From contig JAPKYJ010000004.1 of the NCBI GenBank assembly GCA_026394375.1, positions 33,138 through 97,137 of the forward strand: DNA of 64,000 nt. Reading direction: 5' to 3'. Below, one piece after another: positions 54,903 through 63,104 of this stretch (its first letter is position 1; every line of letters begins with the position of its first letter). This DNA comes from Methanomassiliicoccales archaeon (GTDB lineage Archaea > Thermoplasmatota > Thermoplasmata > Methanomassiliicoccales > UBA472). The translations under genes were made by a program, and so were the position numbers. Under the pieces are notes generated by a model. That model had not been told where the DNA came from. It was given only the letters and a program-made list of their open reading frames with translations, and did no database searches.

Positions 54903-55070
54903 ACCACGTCAAAGAAGATACTCTCCAGATCGATGAAGATGCTCGACGTCCCGAGGACATGGAAGAACCCCTTTGGGGATGGGAAGGCAGGAGAGCGCAT
55001 CGTCGATCACCTGATCAAAGCGCTCGATCTAGATCGAACCCCGCGCCGTGCGAAAGTATATCACCGTTAG
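54903..55070 (+). pseudogene. wecB: wecB-like fragment B (last ~45 codons)
   Basis: KKILSRSMKMLDVPRTWKNP and FGDGKAGERIVDHLIKAL match the C-terminal helices of fragment A almost residue for residue, and the DNA at 54913-55018 resembles 49553-49660 closely. Only the gene end is present. Confidence 0.75.
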
Positions 55071-55087
55071 CGACCAAAGAATCCCTC

Positions 55088-55495
55088 ATGCTCGCCGTCT
55101 CAGGCTCGGAGATCAAGGAAGCGCTATCTCTGTCGCAAGGCCTACGTCGCGGACTGGAGGACATGCACGCGGCGGCGCACGATCCGGAGACTCCTATCTA
55201 CAAGATAGCCAGCGACTTCGAATCGAGCGTCGGCATTAATGCGGTACAGGCAATCCAGGACCTGAGACGGCTGGAGTCCGCCATCGAGCGAGGGGATCAC
55301 GAGCTCATCTCCGAGCTGGGTGCGACGGTAGATGCAATCACCGATTTCCTGGACAGCGCCATCAAGGACGTAGCATCGATGGACCAAGACCCGGAGCGGA
55401 CCAAGGAATCGCTCCGGCACCTCCAGTCCTGGCGAAGGGACGCCGGCCGACTCTCACAATACCTTTGTCAGATGTCCGAGGGACCGGGAGCCTGA
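55088..55495 (+). CDS. Hypothetical helical protein (135 aa)
   Basis: From MLAVSGSEIKEALSLSQGLR. Rich in Glu, Leu, Ala and Arg, with heptad-like spacing (AIQDLRRLESAIERGDHELI), suggesting a helical bundle or coiled coil. The longer frame from 54959 reads the wecB fragment out of frame, so ATG 55088 is preferred. No known family. Confidence 0.5.
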   Translation: MLAVSGSEIKEALSLSQGLRRGLEDMHAAAHDPETPIYKIASDFESSVGINAVQAIQDLRRLESAIERGDHELISELGATVDAITDFLDSAIKDVASMDQDPERTKESLRHLQSWRRDAGRLSQYLCQMSEGPGA

Positions 55496-55496
55496 G

Positions 55497-55721
55497 ACGA
55501 CTGCCATCGCATTCTTTCGCAAAAAGCAAGAGTACATCCTCGCCACGGCGCACCGACAGGAGAACGTAAACGACGAGCGCAAGCTCAGAGGCATCATCAA
55601 AGGCAGGCAAAGGACGAGCGAGCTCCTCGGCGTCCCGGTCATCTTTCCCACTCGCCCCCGCACTCGCGAGAGGAGTTCGACCTCGAACGACTCTGTGCCT
55701 AGAACACGGGAAGTCAAGTGA
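55497..55721 (+). pseudogene. wecB: wecB-like fragment C (middle of the gene)
   Basis: The frame reads EYILATAHRQENVNDERKLR and GVPVIFPTRPRT, matching the WecB region around the HRxENV motif, then loses similarity (RERSSTSNDSVP) and stops at 55721. No start codon of its own. Confidence 0.75.
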
Positions 55722-55805
55722 AAAAGGAGGACGCATCCTCTGCGTTGAATTTGCCACTTGCTTCTTGATAAGTCAGATTAGCAGGCTCTGAGATCAACAT
55801 TCAGA

Positions 55806-57104
55806 TCATTCAACGGGGCGTTCATTCCTCGGCTGCGAACCACGCGCTTGTCCTGTGAGCCAATCCAATAGAGGAATGGCTTCGACGGTCGCGCCCTCGA
55901 TCTCCTTCGTCCATTCCTCATCCCCGATCAGGACCGATCTCCTGGCTCGGAGTTGAGCCGTACAGCGGACCAAGGCATCTATCTCCCTGCGTTTGGTACG
56001 CTCCTCTCTCATGTCGGAGCAGACCTGGACCGCCATGTGGATAATGTCCCCCTCCCTCTCTACCACGTCCACCTCCCTTCCTCGGACGTCCTTCCAATAG
56101 CAGAGCTCTTCACCTATGGGCAGACCGGACCGCATCGACTGATAGACCGCGGCCTCCCACATCCTCCCTTCGCTGACGTCCCCAACGATAGCGCTAAGGA
56201 ATCCGTTGTCCCCCGGCAGGCACTTCCGGGGGTACTGGCCCCGGTCCTTTATCCCGAATGAGAATATGGGCGAAAAATGGAAGAGATAGCTCTCCCGCAG
56301 CAGCCCCTCCAGCACCAGCAACTTCTCCTTGCTGGTCCGGAAGCCCACGCTCTGCAGATAAGCTAGGCACCTTCCTGCGCTGAAGTACGACGACCTCAGG
56401 AGGTAGCGTCCGATCATCTCCACTTCCGCCATTTCGTATCTCACCGCCAGCGCCACGTCCAGCCCTAAGATGTCGCGATAGTAGGCGTTGAGCAAAGCCT
56501 TGCGCTCCGTCTCATCCTCCTGGAGCACGACCTCCGGCATCCCTCCCCAGCGCAGGTAGTCGTCCAGCATGGCGCCCGCTCTGCTCCTCCCGACCGACGT
56601 TCGCTCCAGCTTCTCCCCTTTGAAGCGCACGTACTCGGGAAAGCTGAGCGGGAAGACCTCGGTCAGGAGGAGACGGCCACGAAGCTCCTTCGGAGGCAGG
56701 GTCAGTCCGGAGCGTGAGGAGGTGACGACCAGGTGCACCTGGTCCTTGTGCAGCTCATGCGCCTTGGCCAGCCATCCGCTCCAACCGGGAGCGGAGGTGA
56801 CCTCGTCCAAGAGCAGCCAGCCTTCCTGGTCCCCGAACCAGGCCAGCAATTGATCCCATGAATCCTGGGCGCCGATTATCGCCTGGTCTTCCATATTCAC
56901 ATAAGCTACCCGCTTGCCAGAGCCGTCCAGCCTTTGGGCAAGGGACATCAGCACGCTGGATTTCCCGGAGCGCCGCATCCCGGTGATCCCGACGATCTTC
57001 CGGATCGAACGTGAGGCCAGCAGGTCTAGGTCGACATCCCTCTGCAGAAGCTTTCGGCGTAGCGCATAGCTCGTCCAATCCTCGAAAGTGGTCTCTAGCC
57101 GCAT
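55806..57104 (-). CDS. AAA ATPase with DUF4143 (AAA_14-type ATP-binding protein)
   Basis: 432 residues. The P-loop is GITGMRRSGKSSVLMSLAQR (residues ~38-57), and Walker B is GWLLLDEVTSAPGW. Sensor-like VVTSSRSGLTL and the EVFPLSFPEY motif of this family follow. The C-terminal DUF4143 region has DLEREVDVV-like residues in VRGREVDVVEREG, a possible remnant of a PD-(D/E)xK fold. Many archaea carry several such genes in variable regions. The start at 57104 directly follows a repeat-containing promoter. Confidence 0.87.
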   Translation of the reverse strand: MRLETTFEDWTSYALRRKLLQRDVDLDLLASRSIRKIVGITGMRRSGKSSVLMSLAQRLDGSGKRVAYVNMEDQAIIGAQDSWDQLLAWFGDQEGWLLLDEVTSAPGWSGWLAKAHELHKDQVHLVVTSSRSGLTLPPKELRGRLLLTEVFPLSFPEYVRFKGEKLERTSVGRSRAGAMLDDYLRWGGMPEVVLQEDETERKALLNAYYRDILGLDVALAVRYEMAEVEMIGRYLLRSSYFSAGRCLAYLQSVGFRTSKEKLLVLEGLLRESYLFHFSPIFSFGIKDRGQYPRKCLPGDNGFLSAIVGDVSEGRMWEAAVYQSMRSGLPIGEELCYWKDVRGREVDVVEREGDIIHMAVQVCSDMREERTKRREIDALVRCTAQLRARRSVLIGDEEWTKEIEGATVEAIPLLDWLTGQARGSQPRNERPVE

Positions 57105-57105
57105 A

Positions 57106-57150
57106 ATCGTAGTAATAACACTACGACATAATAACGATATCGTAGTAATA
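57106..57150 (-). promoter_or_regulatory. Repeated CGTAGT sites in the promoter of the DUF4143 gene
   Basis: ATCGTAGTAATA occurs at 57106-57117 and again at 57139-57150, 33 bp apart (about three helical turns). CGTAGT 57108-57113 also pairs with ACTACG 57120-57125. The sites overlap the A/T-rich promoter directly in front of the start at 57104. Confidence 0.5.
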
Positions 57151-57376
57151 TTAGAACGATTCTAGCAGAATAGCGCCTTAAGAATGAGACGATTCATGCA
57201 GGGTCGGCCCTAGCTTCCCCCATCTACAAGAGCCCCCTAGCTCGCCGTATGCTCTTCGACCCTTCTATTAAGAGATCGAAGTAATAGAACCCGGTCAACT
57301 ACTGGGCCGTCGCCGGACCGAGCCTGAGGGCTCTTGCACATCACGGTATCGGGATATGGCGTGGCGGAAGGGGCGG

Positions 57377-57401
57377 CCTATGATTATTTATCGGTCATAG
57401 G
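57377..57401 (+). promoter_or_regulatory. Inverted repeat enclosing a TATA-like box
   Basis: CCTATGA (57377-57383) and TCATAGG (57395-57401) flank TTATTTATCGG, whose TTATTTAT is a plausible TATA box for the winged-helix gene at 57466. A repressor binding here would block TBP. Confidence 0.5.
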
Positions 57402-57465
57402 TGCTCATTTTATGCGACACATTAATCAGCGCCGAGACCGATCGCAGTACGATGGAGGGTGGCGA

Positions 57466-57969
57466 ATGAAGACCAAGGACCGTCCGTTCGAGGGAGTACT
57501 AGGCAACACCGTGGAACTGAGGACCATCGAGCGCCTCATTGCATCACCGCGGGCTGAGTTCAACGTCTCCGACCTGGCAAGGATGACCGGAGTGAGCAGG
57601 GGCAGCTCGACCTTAGTTGTCCGCACCTTCCTGGAGTTCGGTATCATCGAGTCAGCGGGAATGCGCGCGGGCGTGGAGTATTTCCGCCTCAGGGAGAACG
57701 ATCCCCTGACCCTTTCTGTAATCGCTTTCAACGACGTGCTGCTCCAGAAGACCCACCCCGATGTTTCTGGCATACTGGACGAGATCGAGGGCGAGGGGGA
57801 AAGGGCCGATCAAGCGGCCCGGTGCCAGTTCGGGACCTTCCATTCCACGACCATCGATGCGACGGCCAAACCCTCCCAGAGGCAGACGGCTCGGGAAGAT
57901 GGATCCGAGATCAGGGCGGGACAGAACGATCGACGATCGGCCGATGGATTTAATATAGATAACAAATAA
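57466..57969 (+). CDS. Winged-helix DNA-binding protein
   Basis: 167 residues from MKTKDRPFEGVLGNTVELRT; GGAGGG lies 6-9 nt before ATG 57466. The wHTH covers residues ~15-75 (EFNVSDLARMTGVSRGSSTL as the recognition part). Residues 76-115 continue with a family-like tail (ENDPLTLSVIAFNDVLLQK). The last ~50 residues (QRQTAREDGSEIRAGQNDRR) have odd composition and may follow a frame change. It probably regulates itself through the inverted repeat at 57377-57401. Confidence 0.6.
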   Translation: MKTKDRPFEGVLGNTVELRTIERLIASPRAEFNVSDLARMTGVSRGSSTLVVRTFLEFGIIESAGMRAGVEYFRLRENDPLTLSVIAFNDVLLQKTHPDVSGILDEIEGEGERADQAARCQFGTFHSTTIDATAKPSQRQTAREDGSEIRAGQNDRRSADGFNIDNK

Positions 57970-58129
57970 TAATTATGATGTCAAAGTGTTGGATTCAGTT
58001 TTGCAACATCGCTTACAGAAAATGAAACTACAGATATGCCGTGCCTTTTTATACACGGACAATCACTCACATACGAATACAAATCCCATGCAGTAGGGCG
58101 AATGCCCCATGGCCTGGCATAGGATGCTG

Positions 58130-58153
58130 CATGGTTCAATTTTTCAAACCATG
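58130..58153. terminator. Hairpin between converging genes
   Basis: CATGGTT (58130-58136) and AACCATG (58147-58153) enclose an A/T-rich loop with TTTTT. It lies between the converging winged-helix and NYN genes and may end transcription from one or both sides. Confidence 0.35.
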
Positions 58154-58186
58154 GAACAGAGATTGATCATTCCATCGACCTCCTTG

Positions 58187-58597
58187 TCAAGCTCGTATGC
58201 GAGCATGGGGATCATCCTGATATGCCAGCTCGATGGCTTTGGTGGCTAGCGCAATGTCGACCATCTTCTCCTTATGAGGTTTCTTCCTTAGGTCCCGTCC
58301 ACATTCTTCGCAAGTGCGGTTGCATTTCGCGCATTGCTTTCGACCAGAATAATCCTTCAGATCGAAGTCATGAACGATGACGCCTGACTTGGCCATGTGA
58401 TTGAGCGCCCTGCGTTGCGCTTGGTTCCTCCTGTCGACCGACGTGAAATAGTAGGTCCTATGGATCGGGTCAAGGTCCCCCTCGATGTGTGGTAGGAGGA
58501 GCCTAGCGAGATCCGGGGGCCAAACGTTCTTTCCCAACCTCTTCGAGCTTAAGAACAAGTTAGAGCCATCAACTAAAATGACCACTCTTTTCCCCAT
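58187..58597 (-). pseudogene. NYN-domain (PIN-like) nuclease, C-terminally disrupted
   Basis: From MGKRVVILVDGSNLFLSSKR (the NYN catalytic Asp strand) through a zinc-binding pair CAKCNRTCEECG to KEKMVDIALATKAIELAYQ, which matches the VD..LA.D motif region. The frame then ends after a few more residues. In another frame the DNA just after reads IPMLAYELDKEVDGMI, like the part expected later in the family. A deletion has therefore removed the SGD-type acidic motif and shifted the frame. About 136 residues survive. Confidence 0.6.
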
Positions 58598-58667
58598 ATG
58601 TCGATGGAGGTGGCGTCGTTCGATGATGTTTGCCAACAAAGGTAAGCTACATGGCACATCGCGAAGA

Positions 58668-58904
58668 GGTCAAATTTCGAGTGCTTCCGTGGCCAGGCGA
58701 TGGAACGACCTGATCACCAAGAGCGGCCACATCGGGGTAGGGAACCTTCAAGTCATCGTCGCCGACGAGCACGTGTTCTATGAGAGCGAGCGGGTGAACG
58801 GCCAGTCCCTAGTATCGATCCAGCAGCTGATCGTGGACCTGTATCGCACGGGCGCGGAGTGCACTGAGGCAGCTGACCCGCTCGTGCGGAGGTGGTATGC
58901 ATGA
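58668..58904 (+). pseudogene. Fragment resembling an AbiEi-type antitoxin C terminus
   Basis: The frame ending at 58904 reads GNLQVIVADEHVFYESERVN and LVSIQQLIVDLYRTGAECTE, then AADPLVRRWYA. SxxQLxVDLxxxGxxxxEAA is the C-terminal pattern of AbiEi-like winged-helix antitoxins. There is no upstream start in keeping with it; the frame passes through the promoter of the NYN gene. Family call tentative. Confidence 0.4.
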
Positions 58905-59230
58905 GCCTCGAGTTCTACGACGCTCAGGGCGTGCTCCTCATCGAACCCCTACCTGGACTTCCTGCAGCTGCAATCCTCCGCCCGCTTGATCCTGACCGAC
59001 TCCGAGGGCATCCAGGAGGAGGCGTGCATCTTGAAGGTGCCCTGCGTCACCCTGCGCGAGAACACGGAGCGCCCCGAGACCCTGGTGGTGGGCTCGAACT
59101 TGTCGGCAGGAATCGACCCGACCCGGATTCTGAAGGCCGCAAGGCTCATGATGAAAAGAGGAGGACCCGGAGGAACCCGTTCGGGAATGGAAGGACGGGC
59201 AAGCGCATCGTGGAGCACTGGCAAAAGAAG
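58905..59230 (+). pseudogene. wecB: wecB-like fragment D (C-terminal part, frameshifted)
   Basis: SLEFYDAQGVLLIEPL is read in one frame, then YLDFLQLQSSARLILTDSEG, IQEEACILKVPCVTLRENTE and RPETLVVGSNLSAGID in another, so a frame change lies near 58950. It matches the same WecB part as fragment A, but with many differences, so it is a separate copy. The last helices are again frameshifted. Confidence 0.78.
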
Positions 59231-59282
59231 CGTTGAACTGCCTCTCAACATGCATGGTCGGAATGATCCATGCCTGAGGAAC

Positions 59283-59788
59283 GAGCATGCCTCGAAAAGG
59301 TGAGGATCCAGAGGACGATCAAACCCCTTCTCCGTTGGAATAAAGTCAGGACTTGGTGTGGGGGTCATTATGCAACAGCTGGGTGGTGGCAGGAAGGCTG
59401 ACCTTCCCGCCGCCCTTTCCAGCTCAGCAGCAAAGCCTTAGCAAAGGCAGTCTGCAGCGCAGCTCGCGGCAGGCGTACTGCCTTAGCTCCGCATCGTTCG
59501 TTCTTGTGCTTGGCCCGTTTCGGTTCTCCAAAGTGGCGTTCGAGATCATATTTCTCAATTCCCCTGAATACTTGGAGACGCATACCCTTTCTACCGGCGT
59601 GCGACGGTGGCTGATTAAGCCAGCATCAGTAGCGCGGGTGCTTCTTGAGCTTCTGAGGATGTGCCAACGAGAAGTTGCATAGGGTACCTCCGACGGAACG
59701 ATTCGTCGGCACTTCGCAAAGGGCGTCCCAGAAGCGTCTGCCGGAGGAACGGTGGGGTTAAATATCCGGGTGTCATTATTCCTTCTTA
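59283..59788. other. Intergenic stretch, possibly with a decayed minus-strand ORF
   Basis: About 500 nt. On the minus strand, 59640-59490 reads WLNQPPSHAGRKG then MRLQVFRGIEKYDLERHFGE and looks protein-like, with an in-frame TGA just before it. It could be a transposase or other remnant; I cannot place it. A TATA-like TTAAATATCC at 59758-59767 belongs to the next operon. Confidence 0.35.
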
Positions 59789-59807
59789 GTTGGATGATAC
59801 ATCCAAC
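59789..59807 (+). promoter_or_regulatory. Perfect inverted repeat at the 5' end of the DUF4430/ECF operon
   Basis: GTTGGATG-ATA-CATCCAAC, 8-bp arms and 3-nt loop. A TATA-like element about 25 nt upstream puts transcription start next to it, so it is either an operator at the start site or a hairpin at the mRNA 5' end. The ribosome site AAAGGTGG follows 4 nt later. Confidence 0.5.
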
Positions 59808-59825
59808 TCTAAAGGTGGAAAGTTC

Positions 59826-61721
59826 ATGAAGTTCATGAAGTTCTTGGCAGTAACGTTCCTCGGCATGCTGGTGCTAGCGAGCATGGCAGTGCCGGTGACA
59901 GCAGCGGACAGCGAGAGATGCGCCGTCCAGATCGACTTCGGTAACGGGCAGGTCAAGTGGGTGGACGTCACCGTCACGCCCGGGATGACCGCCTTCAATG
60001 CTACCCAAGTGGCCGTCCAGCAGCTGGGGCTGACCTTCGTGGCCCCCGGCGGCTTCGTGAGCAGCATCGGCGGGTTCTCCGGCAGCTGGCCGAACGAGGT
60101 CTGGAGCTTCTGGACCTGGAACTCGACCAACGAGCGCTGGGACATGCCCTGGGTGGGCGCGGCCGACGTCGCCGCCAACAGCACCAGCGCCATCGCCTGG
60201 AGCTACGCGGCCTGGGTCGACACCGTCAGTTTCATACCCCCGCACGCGCCCCTGGCCACCCCTGAGCACCGTTACCCCTGGGCCAGCTTCCGTCACGATG
60301 CCATGAACACCGGCGGTCAGGTTGTCTACACACCCAACAACCTGACTGCCGCTTGGAGCAAGGACCTGGGCAACGGCGCCATCGACACGGCCATCGTGGC
60401 GGCCAACGGGTTTGAGTACGTCGTCACCGGCGGCGTGCTCAACCTGACCACTTACGGCTACGACACCAACTCCAGCGTCTTCTGCCTGAACGCCACCGGC
60501 GGTCAGGTCTGGAGGGCGGACATCGGCGTGGGCTACCAGATCGGGGCCCCACTCCTTTTTGGTGGCATGGTGGTAGTGCCATCCGCTAACGGCAAGGTGT
60601 ACGCCTTCAGCGCGAGCAATGGCGCTTCCCTGTGGACCTTCGACACCGGCTCGGGCATGACCTACGGGGTCACTTCGTCACCGACCGTCTACCGGAACCA
60701 CATCATATTCGGCACCGGCAACGGAAAAGTGTTCTCCCTGTACGAGAACGGCACCCAGGCCTGGAACGTGACCGTCGCGTCCGGCATCTACACCTCTTCC
60801 CCGGCCGTGCGCAACGGCACAATCTACATCGGCGCGGAGAACGGCAGACTGTACGCGTTGGCCTCCAACGGCACCGGAGTGATCTGGTCCGTGCCCATCG
60901 GCGGCAAGGTCAGGGGCTCGCCCATCCTTCTCCAGGACCAGATCGTGGTCACCTACGTCAACTACACGGACAGCTCCGCCTCCGGCGGAGGACTGGCCGC
61001 TATCAGCTATTCCGGAGAAGTGCAATGGCAGGTTTCCACCGGGGTCACCCCGGCCTCGGCCGTGCTGACCAAGAGGGGCATCGCCTCCATCACTCCCACC
61101 GCGGTGAAGATGGTCGGATTCGACGGACAGCTGCTCTGGAGCCTCTCCTTGGGCACCAACTTCGCCGGAGCGGCGCCCACCAGCGTGAACGGCACGATAT
61201 TCCTGGTGACGAACGAAGCTACCAGCAGGCTGTTGGCCATCAGCGACATGGGCGAGCTGTACTCCACCAAGGCCCTGTACCCGCCCAATTACGCTCTAAG
61301 CGCGCCCACGGTGGCGGACGGCAAGTTGTACGTCGCCTGCGACAACGGCGTCGTGTACGCCTTCAACCTGAACAGCGTGGCGCCCTCGGTGAGCCACTCC
61401 TACTCCGCGAACGGCATGATCGGCCACTTCGTGGCGCAGGAGATCAACGGAACCCTCTTCCACTACAACTGGAACTTCGGGGACGGCAACACCAGCACGG
61501 CACCGGTGGCCAACCACACCTATGCGCACGCGGGCACCTACAACGCGGTCCTGACCGTCACCAACCTGGCCGGGGCCTCGGTGAGCTACCCGTTCACCGT
61601 GACCATCACCGCCCCGCCGACCCCCGCCCCCGCGGATGACACGACCCTGATAATCGGCATCGTGGTCGTGATCATGGTGGTCGCCGCCTTGGCCGTTTTG
61701 ATAATGCGCAGGAGGAAGTAG
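59826..61721 (+). CDS. Surface protein: DUF4430-like domain, PQQ-like beta-propeller, PKD domain, membrane anchor
   Basis: 631 residues from MKFMKFLAVTFLGMLVLASM (signal peptide to ~25). Residues ~30-125 resemble DUF4430, the transcobalamin C-terminal-like fold (GGFVSSIGGFSGSWPNEVWS, WDMPWVGA). Residues ~140-520 are PQQ-type propeller blades (GKVYAFSASNGASLWTFDTG, GRLYALASNGTGVIWSVPIG). PKD at ~525-600 (YNWNFGDGNTSTAPVANHTY) and an anchor (LIIGIVVVIMVVAALAVLIM) with RRRK end it. GGTGG lies 8 nt before ATG 59826. The operon context suggests capture of a ligand for the ECF transporter. Confidence 0.82.
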   Translation: MKFMKFLAVTFLGMLVLASMAVPVTAADSERCAVQIDFGNGQVKWVDVTVTPGMTAFNATQVAVQQLGLTFVAPGGFVSSIGGFSGSWPNEVWSFWTWNSTNERWDMPWVGAADVAANSTSAIAWSYAAWVDTVSFIPPHAPLATPEHRYPWASFRHDAMNTGGQVVYTPNNLTAAWSKDLGNGAIDTAIVAANGFEYVVTGGVLNLTTYGYDTNSSVFCLNATGGQVWRADIGVGYQIGAPLLFGGMVVVPSANGKVYAFSASNGASLWTFDTGSGMTYGVTSSPTVYRNHIIFGTGNGKVFSLYENGTQAWNVTVASGIYTSSPAVRNGTIYIGAENGRLYALASNGTGVIWSVPIGGKVRGSPILLQDQIVVTYVNYTDSSASGGGLAAISYSGEVQWQVSTGVTPASAVLTKRGIASITPTAVKMVGFDGQLLWSLSLGTNFAGAAPTSVNGTIFLVTNEATSRLLAISDMGELYSTKALYPPNYALSAPTVADGKLYVACDNGVVYAFNLNSVAPSVSHSYSANGMIGHFVAQEINGTLFHYNWNFGDGNTSTAPVANHTYAHAGTYNAVLTVTNLAGASVSYPFTVTITAPPTPAPADDTTLIIGIVVVIMVVAALAVLIMRRRK

Positions 61722-61728
61722 AAGCAAC

Positions 61729-62232
61729 ATGAAGCTCAGCTCGAAGGACGTCGTGCTGGTGGCCGTGGCGGCCGTGGTCATCCTGGTGATAGCCCTCTTC
61801 GGCTTCCCCAACACCGGGAGCACCGGCGAGACCGTCACCACCACCATCAGCATCCAGTTCTTCGACGCCCCCGCGCCCATCCACCCCGGCAACCTCACCA
61901 CCTGGGCCTTGGTCGGGGGCGAATGGCACATGACGAGCGCGAGCAACGGCGGCAGCACCACCTGGGTGTTCAAGAACGTCACCAGCAAGTCGAGCTGCTA
62001 CGAACAGCTGCTGGAGGCGGGCAGGATCGCCCCGTTCCACATCGATTCCAGGAACGAATCCCTGGGGATATTCGTGACCGCCATCGCCGGAGAGTTCAAC
62101 CAGGAGGGCGGGGGCCCCGGTTGGCAGTATTACGTGAACGGCGTGTACGCCAACCGCGCCTGCAGCATAATCACCATCGATAATGGAGATCAGGTGGCCT
62201 GGAAATACCAGACGAACCAGATACCGGGTTGA
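61729..62232 (+). CDS. Membrane-anchored DUF4430 protein
   Basis: 167 residues. N-terminal anchor or signal (VVLVAVAAVVILVIALFGF), then a short beta segment and a C-terminal DUF4430 domain with the classic GWQYYVNGVYANRACSIITI and DNGDQVAWKYQ. In this family the fold resembles the cobalamin-binding C-terminal domain of transcobalamin/intrinsic factor. The gene lies 7 nt after the previous one, and its stop overlaps the ecfT start as ATGA. Confidence 0.85.
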   Translation: MKLSSKDVVLVAVAAVVILVIALFGFPNTGSTGETVTTTISIQFFDAPAPIHPGNLTTWALVGGEWHMTSASNGGSTTWVFKNVTSKSSCYEQLLEAGRIAPFHIDSRNESLGIFVTAIAGEFNQEGGGPGWQYYVNGVYANRACSIITIDNGDQVAWKYQTNQIPG

Positions 62233-63104
62233 GGGCAATGTTCTCCCCCTATCAGGACAAGGACTCGCGCATCCACCGCCTGGATGCCCGTCCGAAGATG
62301 GTGTTCGTGCTGGCCCTTTTCCTGCTTTCCATCTTGATATCCAGTATCTTCTACCTCGCGGTCCTCTTCGCCTTCGTGATGTGCGTGGTGGTGGCGGGCA
62401 AGGTGCTCAAGGCCACGCTCAGCATACTGCGCTACACCATCTTCGTGGCCATCTTCCTCTTCCCCTTCAGCATCCTGTTCGGGTCGGGAAGCCACGTGCT
62501 GTTCAGCATCGGTCCCGTGCAGGTGAAGGAGGAGGCCATCCTCTTCGCGGTCAGCATGACCTTCCGCCTGTTCCTCGCGGTCAGCGCCTTCGCCATCCTG
62601 ACCTTCACCGTGCATCCGGACCAATCGCTGAGGATCATGTCCAAGTTCGGTTTCAAGTCCATGACCGGTCTCTCGATCGCCACCCGCATGTACCCCACCA
62701 TCGCCGCCGACTCCGGCAACATCGAGGACGCCATGAAAGCCCGGGGGGTGGAGTTCGACCAGGGCAACATCATTCAGAAGGCCAAGGTCCGGGCGCCAGT
62801 GATGATGCCCCTGCTCCTCAACTCCATGGACCGCTCCATGGAGATCGCGGAGGCCATGGAGGCCCGCGGCTTCGGGGCCGGGGTCCGCACCCATTACTTC
62901 GACACCCCGCTGAGCACCCGGGACAAGGCCATGATCGCCCTGTTCCTCGCCGCCATTCCTTTCGGGGTAGCGATGTTCATCCTGGGCTACGGGAGCGCGG
63001 ACTACATGGGAGGCTCGCGCTTCGTCGTGCAGACGGTCGACCTGCTGGTGGTTTCCATCGAGGTCCTGTTCTTCGCCCCCATTCTGATCGGAGGGCCGAG
63101 ATGA
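62229..63104 (+). CDS. ecfT: Energy-coupling factor transporter transmembrane protein EcfT
   Basis: 291 residues. Five to six membrane spans lie in residues ~30-130 and ~230-290, with the cytoplasmic coupling helices between them. Both Ala-Arg-Gly signatures are present: IEDAMKARGVEFDQG and IAEAMEARGFGAG. The family starts with a DSRIHRLDARPKMVFVLALF-like segment. EcfT couples the ATPase pair to a substrate-binding S component. The stop overlaps the next gene as ATGA. The S component is not in the window. Confidence 0.93.
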   Translation: MRAMFSPYQDKDSRIHRLDARPKMVFVLALFLLSILISSIFYLAVLFAFVMCVVVAGKVLKATLSILRYTIFVAIFLFPFSILFGSGSHVLFSIGPVQVKEEAILFAVSMTFRLFLAVSAFAILTFTVHPDQSLRIMSKFGFKSMTGLSIATRMYPTIAADSGNIEDAMKARGVEFDQGNIIQKAKVRAPVMMPLLLNSMDRSMEIAEAMEARGFGAGVRTHYFDTPLSTRDKAMIALFLAAIPFGVAMFILGYGSADYMGGSRFVVQTVDLLVVSIEVLFFAPILIGGPR

